A DNA stretch of 64,000 nucleotides from Podocnemis expansa (lineage: Eukaryota > Chordata > Testudines > Podocnemididae). Both the position numbers and the translations under genes were made by a program. Below the pieces are notes generated by a model. It saw only the letters and a program-made list of their open reading frames with translations, was not told where the DNA came from and made no database searches. Below, piece by piece: positions 25,719-34,801 of the stretch (its first letter is position 1; each line of letters opens with the position of its first letter). The stretch is taken from positions 9,879,748 through 9,943,747 of the forward strand of contig ML682059.1 of assembly GCA_007922195.1 (NCBI GenBank). Reading direction: 5' to 3'.

Positions 25719-26131
25719 CCTCTGTCATGAGGATGCCTGCCCCATTCAGCAAGGGACCTACACCATCCCTGATCCTCTTCTTGTTGTTAACATACTTGTA
25801 GAACCCCTTCTTGTTATCCTTTACATCCCTCGCTAGCCGCAGCTCCATTTGTCCTTTGACCTTTTTGATTTTTATCCCTGCAGTCCCTAGCAATATCTTT
25901 ATATGCCTCCTTGGTCATCTGACCAAGCTTCCACTTCCTGTAAGCTTCCTTTTTATGTTTAAGCTCAGAGCAGAGTTCTTGGCTAAGCCATTCTGGCTGC
26001 CTCACATGTTTGTTCTTTCTCTTAATTGGAATGGCAACTTCCTGTGCCCTTAGCAGGGTTTCTTTAAAATATAACCAGCTTTCTTGGACTCCTTTTCCCT
26101 TCAGATTAGCTTCCCAAGGGATCCTGCCCAT
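25585..26131 (-). pseudogene. CR1 ORF2 fragment: linker between endonuclease and RT
   Basis: Two overlapping frames (26131-25814 and 25893-25585) cover the linker. Recognisable text includes WLSQELCSELKHKKEAYRKW, then [15 protein letters not shown] and [20 protein letters not shown], which are typical of CR1 proteins before the reverse transcriptase. A frameshift near 25880 separates the two parts. Confidence 0.88.
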
Positions 26132-26526
26132 CAGTTCCCTGAGGAAGCCAAAATCTGCTTTTTTTTTTTTTTTTTTTTTTTTTTGAAGTCCAGGGTTTGT
26201 GTTTTGCTTCTTTCCTTCCTTTTAATCAGGATCCTGAACTCAACCATGTCATGGTCACTACTTCCTAGCTTGCCATTTACCTCTACGTCCCTGATCAATT
26301 CTTCCCTGTTTGTGAGCAGCAGGTCGAGAGGTGCAAGGCCCCTAGTTGGTTCCTCCAGCATTTGTACTAGAAAGTTGTCCCCAGCACTATCTAAAAATCT
26401 CCTGGATTGCCCATGCACTGCTGTATTGGTCTCCCAGCAGATGTCAGGGTAATTGAAGTCCCCCATGAGCACCAGGGCCTGTGATCTAGAAGTTTCCATT
26501 AGTTGTCCATAGAACACCTCATCCAC
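26131..26526 (-). pseudogene. CR1 ORF2 fragment: endonuclease, C-terminal half with poly-lysine expansion
   Basis: A 131-residue segment. VLMGDFNYPDICW carries the catalytic Asp/Asn of the endonuclease, and SSDHDMVEF carries the conserved Ser-Asp-His near the domain end. After TLDFK the frame runs through nine lysines, encoded by a 26-base A run on the coding strand (T run at 26159-26184), then changes frame. The run is probably an expansion of a shorter A-rich codon pair, since CR1 proteins normally continue straight into the linker here. Confidence 0.92.
26159..26184. repeat. Poly-T run of 26 bases inside the CR1
   Basis: An uninterrupted T26 on the plus strand, equal to A26 in the coding strand of the CR1 endonuclease. 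It is an internal mononucleotide expansion, not a 3' poly-A tail, because CR1 sequence continues on both sides. Confidence 0.9.
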
Positions 26527-26590
26527 CTCCTGCTTCTGGTCTGGTGGTCTCTAGCAGATCCCCCTCCACAACATCCCCCTTGTTGCTTTC

Positions 26591-26977
26591 TCATCTCAAT
26601 GTAACCCACAGACTTTCCACAGGCATGCTTCCACTTCCATAATGGAGCTCTGAGCAGTCATAGAGCTCTTTTACATATAGTGCTACTCCTCCCCTTCTTC
26701 CCTTCCTGTCTTTCCTGAACAGTTTATACCCATCCATGGCAGAGCTCCAGTCATGCAGACTATCCCACCATGTCTCCGTTATTCCTATGATATCATAGTT
26801 CCTTGCCTGCACTAGTACTTCCAATTCCTCCTGTTTATTTCCTAGGCTCCTCGCATTAGTGTATAGGCACCTAAGATACCTGGTCACTTGCCCTACTTTG
26901 TCAGTTTTGGTTTTCAATTCTATTACATATACCTCCTTGCATTTTTTCTTGGAGTCCTCCTCCCCCACTCTCCTCAT
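26591..26977 (-). pseudogene. CR1 ORF2 fragment: endonuclease, N-terminal half
   Basis: A 128-residue open segment. It contains YTNARSLGNKQEELE, then DIIGITETWWD and a GYKLFRKDRKGRRGGVALYV block, which are the N-terminal motifs of the LINE apurinic-endonuclease fold (the catalytic glutamate lies in ITETWW). This domain nicks target DNA to prime reverse transcription. The segment continues in another frame at 26526, so a frameshift separates the halves of the domain. Upstream, at 26978-27116, lies a weakly readable portion of the CR1 5' region. Confidence 0.9.
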
Positions 26978-27175
26978 GTGTTGGCGCTTCAGTGGAACAT
27001 TTAAGACAATTATTTGATTTCCCCCCCATGTTCCAACTACCTTCTTTTCTTCCTGGTACTACAGTCCCAACACCCCCCAAGTTCCATCCCTTCCCCCAGA
27101 TCTCCCACATTGCCACTTACCTTTGGGCTTTGGTCTCCTTCCCCTGTTGAACCTAGTTTAAAGCCCTAGGTTGCC

Positions 27176-28672
27176 CATATAATACAAAGCCCCTGATATG
27201 GGGATGGTCTGGTCATCCTACCACATGCTCACCTGGCTTGGGTATAAATAGCAGTGTAGATATTGTGCCACCATTTAAGGCAAGTAAGTACCTGCTATAG
27301 TCTCCAGCATATGTACCCTGCAGAGGTCTCTGTATCCCCAAGCAATGCCTCCCATGTCTCTGCTGTCCCATTGCCTAAGCCTTTCCCTGCTGCAGTGAAG
27401 AACCCCTGTAATAGAGAGATTCTGGCGGTAGGAAAAGGAAAGGCTCTGGTAATTCCATGCTGCCAAAGGTGTTCCTTGCTGCCACCTCATCACTGGAGGC
27501 CATCACTGAAGCATGTAGCTACACATACCCTACATGCCACAACAAGAGTAAGGATGTTGAAGAGGTTAGGGAGATGTTAAGTTACTCTTTGGGTAGGTTG
27601 TTCTGTAAGTGCCTGTTTCAGCAGTTCTTGCATCTTCTTGGAAGCAGCTGGTACTAGCCTCTGTTGGAGACAGGATGCTAGACTACATGGATCATGGTGG
27701 AGTCTGGCACAGCAATTACTATCATCCTGATAAAGAATGATTATTGACATGTAGGGATGAGCTAGGAGAAAGTTGCTGATTGCTGAGGCTGTGCTAGCAT
27801 TTTTCTTTACCTTCTTTCACTCTACACTTGCCAACTGCACTGTCTTAATTGCCACTGGATATATCCCTGTGACATGTTAGTACCTGAAGCAATGCCAGAC
27901 CTCCCAAAAAGTTGCTGTGATTAAATATCTTTAGTTTTGCATCTGAGACATTGTCTTTGAAAGGCCTACAATTGCCTCATGACATCCAGCTCAAGGTTTC
28001 AGTGGAGGAGATAACTAGCTCTATGGATGCATCTCTTCTGTAGTCTAAACTGGATGCATCTGTAGAACTTGCTTCTGGCTTGACAAAGCTGTAAAATTTC
28101 ATAATAAAAATGGAGAATGAAGAACTTTGACTAGATTGAGCACAAACTCTGTCATCTTTCACTGGAGTGGTCACTAGTGGAAGACTAAGTAGTAGAAAGC
28201 TTGCAAGGGGTAGAACAGCACAAAGTAGCCAAACCTTCTCCATCCCATTCCATTGGAGGAAACCTAGAGACCCAATAAACCCTCAATCTTTTGTAACTTA
28301 TGCAGAAGTACTCTGCAGTGGATCCGAGTCACATTTGTATGTTCCAAACTCCTGGTAGAGTGGACAATGTTTTTTCTCCAATTGAAAACATATTCTGTAG
28401 AAGATGTTAGGGGAAGTAAATATTGAAGGGAGCTATAGCTCCCCTTTTTGTAAATAGAATGGGGTCCATCTTAATATTTTTACCTATAGTGATGAGCAAA
28501 AGGTTTTATTCAAGTCACCCTTTAAGCAGTCGGCTTTCTCCTACACCCTCAGACACCCAGAACTTCCAGGGTCAGCTTCCAGGAGCAGTGCAGTGAGTTC
28601 ACACTTGCCATGATCTGCTCCCAGAAGCCTGTACTAATGGTAGCAATTTTGCTGCCATCAGTATAGGCATAC
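27176..28672. other. Unassigned DNA with a weak signal-peptide-like ORF
   Basis: No repeat recognised. The only notable frame is the minus-strand ORF at 27977-28243, listed separately. Confidence 0.35.
27977..28243 (-). CDS. Doubtful 88-residue ORF with signal-peptide-like start
   Basis: The frame begins MEKVWLLCAVLPLASFLLLS, a short charged start followed by a long Leu/Ala/Val-rich stretch, as in a secretory signal peptide. The initiation context is good (G at -3 and +4). Beyond about residue 28 the protein is Ser-rich with no motif I recognise. It could be a first coding exon, a decayed gene or a chance frame; by length alone chance is likely. No splice sites or neighbouring exons were identified, so no function is assigned. 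Confidence 0.15.
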   Translation of the reverse strand: MEKVWLLCAVLPLASFLLLSLPLVTTPVKDDRVCAQSSQSSSFSIFIMKFYSFVKPEASSTDASSLDYRRDASIELVISSTETLSWMS

Positions 28673-28674
28673 CT

Positions 28675-28925
28675 TCAGTCTCACATCACCTTCTGATTAA
28701 CAAACTAGGGAAGTACAGCTTGGATGGAGCTACCATAAGATGGGTGAAGACCTGGTTGGATAACTGCTCATAGTCATGCTGGAAGGGCATAACAAGCAGG
28801 GTACTTTAGGGATCAGTTCTGGATCTGGTTCTGTTCAATATTTTCATCAATGATATATGTGATGCCATGAGTTCAGGGGACAGGACTCAATGACCTTTCA
28901 TGGTCCCTTCGTTTCTATTATTCAG
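28675..28925 (+). mobile_element. CR1 LINE remnant with internal deletion
   Basis: The first part encodes degraded reverse transcriptase text (INKLGKYSLDGATIRWVKTW, then a [20 protein letters not shown] segment around 28810-28858). It then passes directly to the CR1 3' end (GACTCAATGACCTTTCATGG, then TTTCTATTATTC). The RT active site and most of the C-terminal coding region are missing between these, so about 0.7-0.8 kb has been deleted relative to the copy at 24045-27175. Confidence 0.75.
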
Positions 28926-29885
28926 TGATTAGAGACTGAATATCCCAATTAAGTTTAGTGGCCCCATTGTGATACTGATCAAACATAGACAAGCATGTAG
29001 TTGCTGCTTGAAAGAGGGCACAACCTATGTATAAAAGTGATACTTCAAGAGTAGATAATAACTTCAATACTTATATGTATTGATGGATTCTTGTAGATAC
29101 ATATGAAATTATATAATTTTAGGATATTTCCTGTTCGTGTTTTGTTTTTAAGTAATAATTGTGTGACCTGGGCTAAACAAACTCCAGTGTCCAAAACATG
29201 ACACATTCAGTCCAATATATAATTAAGTTAACAGCCAGCACTATCATTTGTTGCAAGAGGATGTTTAACAACCATCTTTCACTTACTCTTTAGCTATTTA
29301 TAAATTCTTTTGTCTACTGCATTTTAAATTTGTCACTCATATTTCCACAATTAATGTGTTTACCTGCACTTCTGACCCTCTGCCCAATGCCATCTCCATC
29401 AACCTACAGTCTCTTGTATCATCTCTAAATCCTTCCTCAGTCTTGCCTTTTGGAAGGTTTTTGCCTCTGATTTACCAAGGGTGACTTCTTGCCCCCCAAT
29501 TAAATTCTGTTAACATCTGCTCTTATATAGAGTGATTTGGGGAGGAAGTTGTAAATTGATGTAGCTGGACAACAGTTTATATAAATCCTTGTATTTTTGA
29601 TTATCTCCATACAGCAAATGAGATGCAATGATTAGACAGCTGGCACAGAGAATTGCTGATGATGGCCTCCAGGCTATTGCCATACTGGGAACTGAACTAT
29701 TAAGACAAATGGATACCTCATAATTGTCTCAGCCAGAGTGCAGGGATTCTCTGAAGTCCTACAGCAGTACAATAACAATTACTGAAAATCTTTCCTAGAA
29801 GTTTCACTTGCTTGTTTGTTTTTTTTTGTTTCACTTGTAACCTCAACCCTACATTTGTAAAATGACAGGTGTGCTTACCTCATAA
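28926..29885. other. Unassigned non-coding DNA
   Basis: AT-rich; nothing supported. Confidence 0.4.
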
Positions 29886-29887
29886 TA

Positions 29888-30081
29888 GGGCTGACCTAAG
29901 GGTTTTTGGTGCCTTAGGTAAGCTATGATTTGGGCACCCTCTCCCCCACATTTTGTAAGAACATATTAATATATATTTTTTTTAAATAGAGAGGAAAAAG
30001 TTCACTTCCATCTAATTTGGTACCCCTTACAGCCTGGTGCCCAAGGTGACTGCCTAGTTCACCTATAGGGTTGGGCTGGCC
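29888..30081. mobile_element. Degraded hAT MITE related to the element at 30706
   Basis: The left end AGGGCTGACCTAAGG and right end GGTTGGGCTGGCC are inverted. The interior phrases TTTGGTGCCTTAGGTAAGC and GGTGCCCAAGGTGACTGCCT match a family with CAGGGCCGGCC-type ends. The target duplication is no longer clear, which suggests an older copy. Confidence 0.55.
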
Positions 30082-30084
30082 ATG

Positions 30085-30697
30085 CCTGTATACTGTGGAA
30101 GAACTTCTAATTTTTGAGTATTGGATATACCTAATTGCTCACAGCAATATTAAACAGGGCTGTTAAAGATTGCAGAAGGATGATAACTTTGTCTTTAGCA
30201 ATTCCCCTTACACTTTCCCCACCTCATTCAATCATGTTTCAAATAATTAAACTTTCAGACCTCTTATCTTTTAACAGAATATTAAATTTGTTACAAAATT
30301 CTACCACCTCTCTAAAGGTGAGAAGAAACTTATAGTTTTGTGTTGTACCAAACCTGTGAAGAAAAAAAATTAAATATAGATAGTAAATGAATCATTCACT
30401 TGGGAAGGTTAATTAATAACCTTGAATAACACTAAATTTTACTTTTAATCCTTCTAAAATTATGTCTGCAAGAGAGAAATTAACAAATTTTTAGTATACA
30501 TCACCAATGCCCTTACATTTTAACACTGCTGAAATTTAGTGTATTTCATGACTATAAAGAGAGAACATATGTAAACTCCATTGCAGTTAAGTATTAGGCT
30601 ATTGATTGCACTCAGACTGTGATCGCTGATAGAAAATACAAGTACTGCTATCAGCTATAATTGAGTATTCATACACATGGTGACTTTGGATAAATAG
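30085..30697. other. Unassigned non-coding DNA
   Basis: AT-rich spacer; nothing supported. Confidence 0.4.
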
Positions 30698-30705
30698 TCC
30701 ATAGA

Positions 30706-31035
30706 CAGGGCCAGCCAAGGCTTTGTGCCTCTCTAGACCAGCAGGAATTTTGCCTCTCTCTCCCCAAGTGAAGTGGCACTGCTGCCAGGGGTCTGGCCAC
30801 AGGTGCAGCACCAGGAGACAGTCCTAGCTGGGGAATCTGGCCAAAGGTGGGGAGCAGTGCCACTGCTGGGGTCCAGCCATGAGTGGGGGTCTGGCCCCAG
30901 TGAGGCAGTGGTGCCATGGTGGGGGGTCCAGCCAGGGGCAGAGAGCGGAGCAGCCCCAGCCCAGCCCTTGGTGTCCCCTAATTTTTGGCACCTGAGGTGA
31001 TCACCCAAGTCAACTCTATGGAAGGACTGGCCCTG
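30706..31035. mobile_element. hAT-type MITE, 330 bp
   Basis: The left end CAGGGCCAGCC and right end GGACTGGCCCTG are inverted repeats. The target duplications are TCCATAGA (30698-30705) and TCCATAGG (31036-31043), 7 of 8 identical. The interior is GC-rich and produces spurious long frames on both strands. Confidence 0.88.
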
Positions 31036-31378
31036 TCCATAGGAAGGAGACGGCTAGGTATTCTGTAGAACTAGAGAAACTAGCTTGTATAAAAAACATC
31101 TGTCCCACTGACTTTTTTTTTTCCCCATACAAAGATGCTTTGGATTTCAGTTCACACAAATAATCTTTTACTCAGCAGACTTATTCTGCAGGCATTTGAC
31201 AAAATGAAAGTTACACTGACAAGTAGACTATACTGACAATATTGTGCAGGACTACTTTCAAGACCATCAAAAAGTGCACAGAAATGTAGATTTGGCATGG
31301 CTATCAAGCAAGCAGCATGCTGCCCTGAGTGGTGTAGCATGCACCATGAAATACAGAGACTTCTCATTTCTCTAGAGC

Positions 31379-31481
31379 AAGGGTATCAAACTCATTTGCT
31401 GTGGTGGGACAAATTTGGCTTAGATGTACTTCAAGTGGGCTGTACTTAACATAAATTGAAATTCTAGGGCACTCATATCAT
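31379..31481. mobile_element. Truncated hAT MITE, left end only
   Basis: CAAGGGTATCAAACTCATTT matches the left terminus of the complete element at 53418 (CAAGGGTCTCAAAC). No right terminus is found; the sequence runs into the MITE at 31482. Confidence 0.5.
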
Positions 31482-31811
31482 GGGCTGTGTTCACACACGG
31501 GGTTATTTTGATACGGTTGTTTTGAAACAACCTGTATCGAAATAACACCTTATTTTGAAATAACTTAATTCGAATTAACAGTTTGTTAATTTGAATTAAG
31601 GAAAAAAGCTCAAAGCGAAATAGCAGGTTCAGGCAACAGTTATTTCGAAACAAGTCACCGTTGTTTCAAAACAACATGTTTGCACGGTGTTGTTTCGAAA
31701 CAACGTTGTTTCGTCCCTGCATGGGCTTTAACTTGTTTCAAAACAACCGTGCGTTGTGTGAACAGTTTAAATCTTATTTCGAAACAACCTCTGCTCACAC
31801 CGGTATAGTCT
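31482..31811. mobile_element. MITE with TTTCGAAA motif array (copy E)
   Basis: The element starts GGGCTGTGTTCACAC and ends CACACCGGTATAGTC. Its interior is filled with TTGTTTCGAAACAA-type palindromes plus TTATTTTGAAATAA and TTAATTCGAATTAA variants. It belongs with copies A-D by architecture but has its own motif and divergent ends. The terminal 22 bp is present twice (see next entry), and the 3-bp duplication is not clear. Confidence 0.65.
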
Positions 31812-31839
31812 ATTGATGCTCACACCGGTATAGTCTATA
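31793..31839. repeat. Tandem duplication of a MITE terminus (2 x 22 bp)
   Basis: TGCTCACACCGGTATAGTCT (plus AT) occurs at 31793-31814 and again at 31818-31839 with three bases between. The transposon end has been duplicated, giving two possible right termini next to the start of recognisable DIRS sequence. Confidence 0.85.
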
Positions 31840-31962
31840 GAGTTCATAGGTGCCGGTTTGGACTCAAGAGCATCCAGAGCATACTTACCAAAACCTTGAA
31901 TAGCACTCATAAACAATCTTATACAACTCATTCACATAGCTCCAAAAATTACAGTAAGAACA

Positions 31963-32463
31963 GTGCTGCAGTTGCTGGGACATATGGCAGCATGCACCAC
32001 AATTGTCCCAAACACAGGACTAAGAATTAGAGCCCATCAAGCCTGGCTCGCAACTCTGTACAAACCACATGTCCACACATTAAACAAGGAGGTTATGGTC
32101 CCCAAAAACATCAAAGCATCCCTAAATTGGTGGCAGAATCAAAACAATCTACTACACAGGGTCCCTTTTTCTCGACCTCAGCCATCTGTGATGATAACAA
32201 CAGATGCTTCTTTCATGGGATGGGGAGCACATCTAGGCATCCAATCTATTCAAAGGAAATGGACAGAGCCAGAAACCTCCCTACACATAAACGTTCTTAA
32301 GCTCAGAGCTGTCAGAAATGCTTGTGTTTACTTTTTGCCACTAATTCAAGGAAAATCAGTGAGAATCATGTTTGACAACATTGCCTGTGTATACTATATA
32401 AACCACCAAGGAGGAACGAGATCCCCTTCTCTTTGTGCAGAAGAGGTAAAATTGTGGAATTAG
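31963..32463 (+). pseudogene. DIRS RT end and RNase H domain
   Basis: A 166-residue open segment; the same frame is readable further upstream apart from one stop. QLLGHMAACTTIVP is the conserved DIRS text at the end of RT. MITTDASFMGWGAHL provides the first RNase H aspartate, HINVLKLRAVRNA the glutamate, and RIMFDNIACVYYINHQGGTR the second aspartate region. RNase H removes the RNA template during reverse transcription. After the stop at 32461, the text YLSGAKNTTADALS (the typical end of this domain) can still be read in the same region up to about 32540. Confidence 0.92.
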
Positions 32464-32740
32464 TGCATACACGATGTGATTCTCATATCCGCTACGTATT
32501 TATCAGGGGCCAAAAACACCACTGCAGATGCTCTGAGCAGTGTGTTTCCCATAGCCCATGAGTGGCAACTAAATGACTCGGTACTTTGAAACATCTTTCG
32601 CAGATGGGGCTTTCCAACAATAGATCTTTTTGTGACAGCACTGAACAAAAAATGTCCTTGATTCTGTTCCAGAGCCTGAAACAAACCACAATCCCTTGGT
32701 GATGCCTTTCTTCTGGATTGGTCGAAGGATACACCTCTGC

Positions 32741-32832
32741 TTAATATGCAGAAGGTCCTGGGTTCAAGCCCAAGGCAGTTGGACTCGATCTCATGAGGTC
32801 CCTTCCAACCCTATGATTCGATTTGATTTGAT
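32741..32832 (+). mobile_element. 5'-truncated tRNA-derived SINE with CR1 tail
   Basis: The insertion contains a perfect RNA polymerase III B-box-like GGTTCAAGCCC (32761-32771). This is followed by the CR1 3' end (GTTGGACTCGATCTCATGAG, then GGTCCCTTCCAACCC) and a short GATTT-type tail. It separates DIRS coding text GDAFLLDWSKDTPL from LYTFPPTLLILRV, so it is an insertion into the DIRS. The A box and D arm are absent: the bases upstream belong to the DIRS. Chimeric SINEs with a tRNA head and CR1 tail are known in sauropsids and are mobilised by CR1 enzymes. Confidence 0.8.
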
Positions 32833-33458
32833 CTTCTCTACACTTTCCCACCAACTCTACTCATACTCAGAGTAGTTCAGAAGATAAAGGCGGATCAGTC
32901 AACAGTGATATTAACTGCACCAGCTTGGCCCAGGCAAATTTGGTTCCCGCAACTCCTCAGTCTGACAGTACGCAAACCAATCCAACTGCCTTTAATCAAA
33001 AACCTATTATACCAGCACAGCGTAACATTGCAACATCCAGACATCCACAGACTCCATCTTACAGCATGATTCCTAGCTGGTTCCACATGACAGACACTGC
33101 ATGTTCAGAGCAAGTCCAATATATTCGTCTTAACAGCAGAAAACCATCAGCTAGGAAATCCTACACTCGGAAATGGACTCACTTCACTCTGTGGTGCACA
33201 GATGATGAAATCATTCCTGATCAAGCATCAGTTCCTCAAATCTTGGATTATCTCTTACATTTGAAGCATTCCTTGCTGTCGAACAGCTCCATCCGAGTAA
33301 TTTTATTGGCAATCTCAGCATTCCATTGCATCCTCAATGATTCTTCCATATTCAGTCAACCAACAGTCAGAATGATCCTCACAGGGCTTCAAAAGCTTTA
33401 TCCACCTATTCGACTCACTATAATTCTGTGGAACCTTAATGTAGTGCTAAAACATTAA
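32833..33458 (+). pseudogene. DIRS tyrosine recombinase, N-terminal part
   Basis: From about 32840 the text LYTFPPTLLILRVVQKIKAD then AWPRQIWFPQLLSL is the segment between RNase H and recombinase. The open frame 32925-33458 is in another register; its later part holds the recombinase N-terminal DNA-binding region: SYTRKWTHFTLWC, then PQILDYLLHLKHSLLSNSSI and ISAFHCILND. This region grips the target DNA before strand exchange. The frame ends at 33458 and continues in broken form through FLVAITSARRVRE near 33514-33555, which contains the first catalytic arginine. Confidence 0.85.
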
Positions 33459-33648
33459 CAAAACCTCTCTTTGAACCTTTAGCAACCTGTTTGCTATATC
33501 ATCTCTCCATGAAAGTCTTGTTTTTGGTGGCCATTACATCTGCAAGGAGGGTCAGAGAGAGAAACACTCAGATGTGACCCTCCCTAGACAATTTTCCACA
33601 AAGAGAGTTTCTCTACGCCCAGATCCCAGTTTCTCGCCTTAGATAGTT

Positions 33649-34296
33649 TTGGACTGCCACATAAACCGATCTATACATTTCCCCACTTTCTACCCTAAAC
33701 CTCACGACACTCCAGTTGAAGCATCTCTGCATATCCTAGATCTTAGAGCACTGGCTTTCTATATAGATAGAACCAAACACTTGAGGAAGATGAATAGACT
33801 GTTCGTTTCATTTGCAGAGAGACAAAAAGGTGCACATATATTGAACCAAAAATTGTCCAAATGGATAAAAGATGGCATTCATTCATGCTATGACATCAAC
33901 AACAGAGAAGTTCCTGCTAGTATTTGTTCCCATTCAACCAGAGCCATGGCGTTGACAACAGCCTTTTTTAAGAACGTCCATATAGACGACATCTGCAAAG
34001 TGGCTACCTGGGCTACCCGTCACACCTTCACTATGCACTATGATGAGACACAGCTGCAACTAACAACGCAAACATGGGCACACAGATTCTCTCCTCTTTA
34101 CAGGACAACCCACTGCCTAATTAACTGCTATATAGTCACCTATGGTGAAGCATCACAGGACAGAACTCGAAGAAGAAGAGTTGGTTGCTTATCTGTAGTA
34201 AACTCTGTTCTTCAAGATGTGTGTCCTGTGATGCTCCACCACCCTCCCACCTCCCGTCTTGTCTTTATTTCTATTGCAGGCATCTCCTGTAGTTAA
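33649..34296 (+). pseudogene. DIRS tyrosine recombinase, catalytic part
   Basis: A 215-residue open segment. HSTRAMALTTAFF gives the H-x-x-R catalytic pair, and ATRHTFTMHY gives the histidine position and the nucleophilic tyrosine at the domain end, as in DIRS recombinases. Real homology ends at about residue 165; the rest of the frame reads into the terminal non-coding region. The catalytic residues visible here are intact, but the first arginine lies in a different frame upstream, so the enzyme as a whole is broken. Confidence 0.9.
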
Positions 34297-34494
34297 AAAG
34301 GAACTGATAGGAGTGAGGTGTGCTCACACCAAGCCGCAGCGAGGCCCTCATGAGCTGCTTAGTGCGCAAGCACCACCCCGTGAGTTCTGCTATGAAAACT
34401 CCGTTGATCAGTGTTGGGATGCTGCCGCACCTAAGGTGGAGCATCACAGGATGCACATCTGAAAGAACATAGTTTACAAGTGAGCAACCAACTC
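34150..34494. repeat. DIRS terminal inverted-repeat structure
   Basis: The arm at 34178-34239 (GAGTTGGTTGCTTATCTG through GTCCTGTGATGCTCCAC) is the inverse of 34436-34494 (GTGGAGCATCACAGGATG through AGCAACCAACTC), with a 196-bp spacer. A third copy of GCATCACAGGA at 34150 also pairs with 34219-34234. DIRS elements carry inverted terminal repeats and an internal complementary region that are used to make a circular intermediate. This cluster downstream of the recombinase fits that design. Confidence 0.8.
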
Positions 34495-34692
34495 TCCTGG
34501 GTGTTGCCTTACTTCATGATAGATGTGAAGTTTGAGTCGGGAACTTGTTCAGAGCTGGGGTATTTTGCAAAGAGCTACATATAGTGTTTGCATGACACCC
34601 TGGGTGCTTTTGGTGGAGTAATGAAGGAAAAACAGGAGACTTTTTTTGTTTTGAATTTGTTTTTCTGTTTTTAATTAGTGTTGTAGGAGAGA

Positions 34693-34801
34693 CAAACAAG
34701 AAGTCTTGTGGCACTTTTAAAGACTAAAATTTGTTTATAGTAAAATAAATAACAGATCAATTTGTGAATCTTTAGAAGTGCCTGAGGACTCTTTTTTTTG
34801 T
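34693..34801 (-). mobile_element. Penelope-type terminal repeat, inverted pair
   Basis: GAAGTCTTGTGGCACTTTTA at 34700 is followed about 60 bp later by its degraded inverse (AAGTGCCTGAGGACTC near 34777). This is a palindromic version of the PLE terminal repeat described at 43822 and 63005. Confidence 0.65.

Larger units (their letters stand above)
24045..27175 (-). mobile_element. CR1 LINE, long 5'-truncated copy with full ORF2 region
   Basis: About 3.1 kb, minus orientation. The 3' end (TCATAGAATCCTAGGATTGG on the plus strand at 24045) is the CR1 terminus, and on the far side the sequence runs into GAACCTAGTTTAAAGCCCT near 27150-27168, part of the CR1 segment upstream of ORF2. It encodes an APE-type endonuclease and a reverse transcriptase in pieces, with at least five frame changes, so it cannot be active. 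The plus-strand text around 24110-24480 (CAGCTGGGCCTTAAACACCT and following) is the C-terminal coding and 3' untranslated part. CR1 copies lack target duplications, and none is visible. Its length is unusual because most CR1 copies are a few hundred bases. Confidence 0.95.
31840..34494 (+). mobile_element. DIRS-type retrotransposon, 5'-truncated and decayed
   Basis: The coding order from left to right is end of reverse transcriptase, RNase H, tyrosine recombinase, then an inverted-repeat terminal region. This is the order of DIRS1-like elements, which integrate with a tyrosine recombinase instead of a DDE integrase and make no target duplication. The 5' part (gag and most of RT) is missing; recognisable protein starts at IGAGLDSRASRAYLPK near 31845. 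Several stops and frame changes show it is dead. A SINE is inserted near 32741. Confidence 0.92.

Noticed and set aside
26159..26184. Poly-A tail of a processed pseudogene.
   Set aside because: CR1 endonuclease and linker coding text continue on both sides, so this is an internal expansion.
24876..26452. Plus-strand open frames opposite the CR1 (for example 25811-26053 and 26084-26452).
   Set aside because: They are antisense shadows of the CR1 ORF2 with no motif of their own.
30733..31008. Open frames of 75-91 residues on both strands.
   Set aside because: They lie within the GC-rich hAT MITE at 30706-31035.
32716..32740. A tRNA D-arm and anticodon stem-loop upstream of the B box, which would make a full tRNA-derived head.
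   Set aside because: Translation shows this stretch is DIRS coding sequence (LLDWSKDTPL), so the stem is mostly coincidental and the SINE is truncated.
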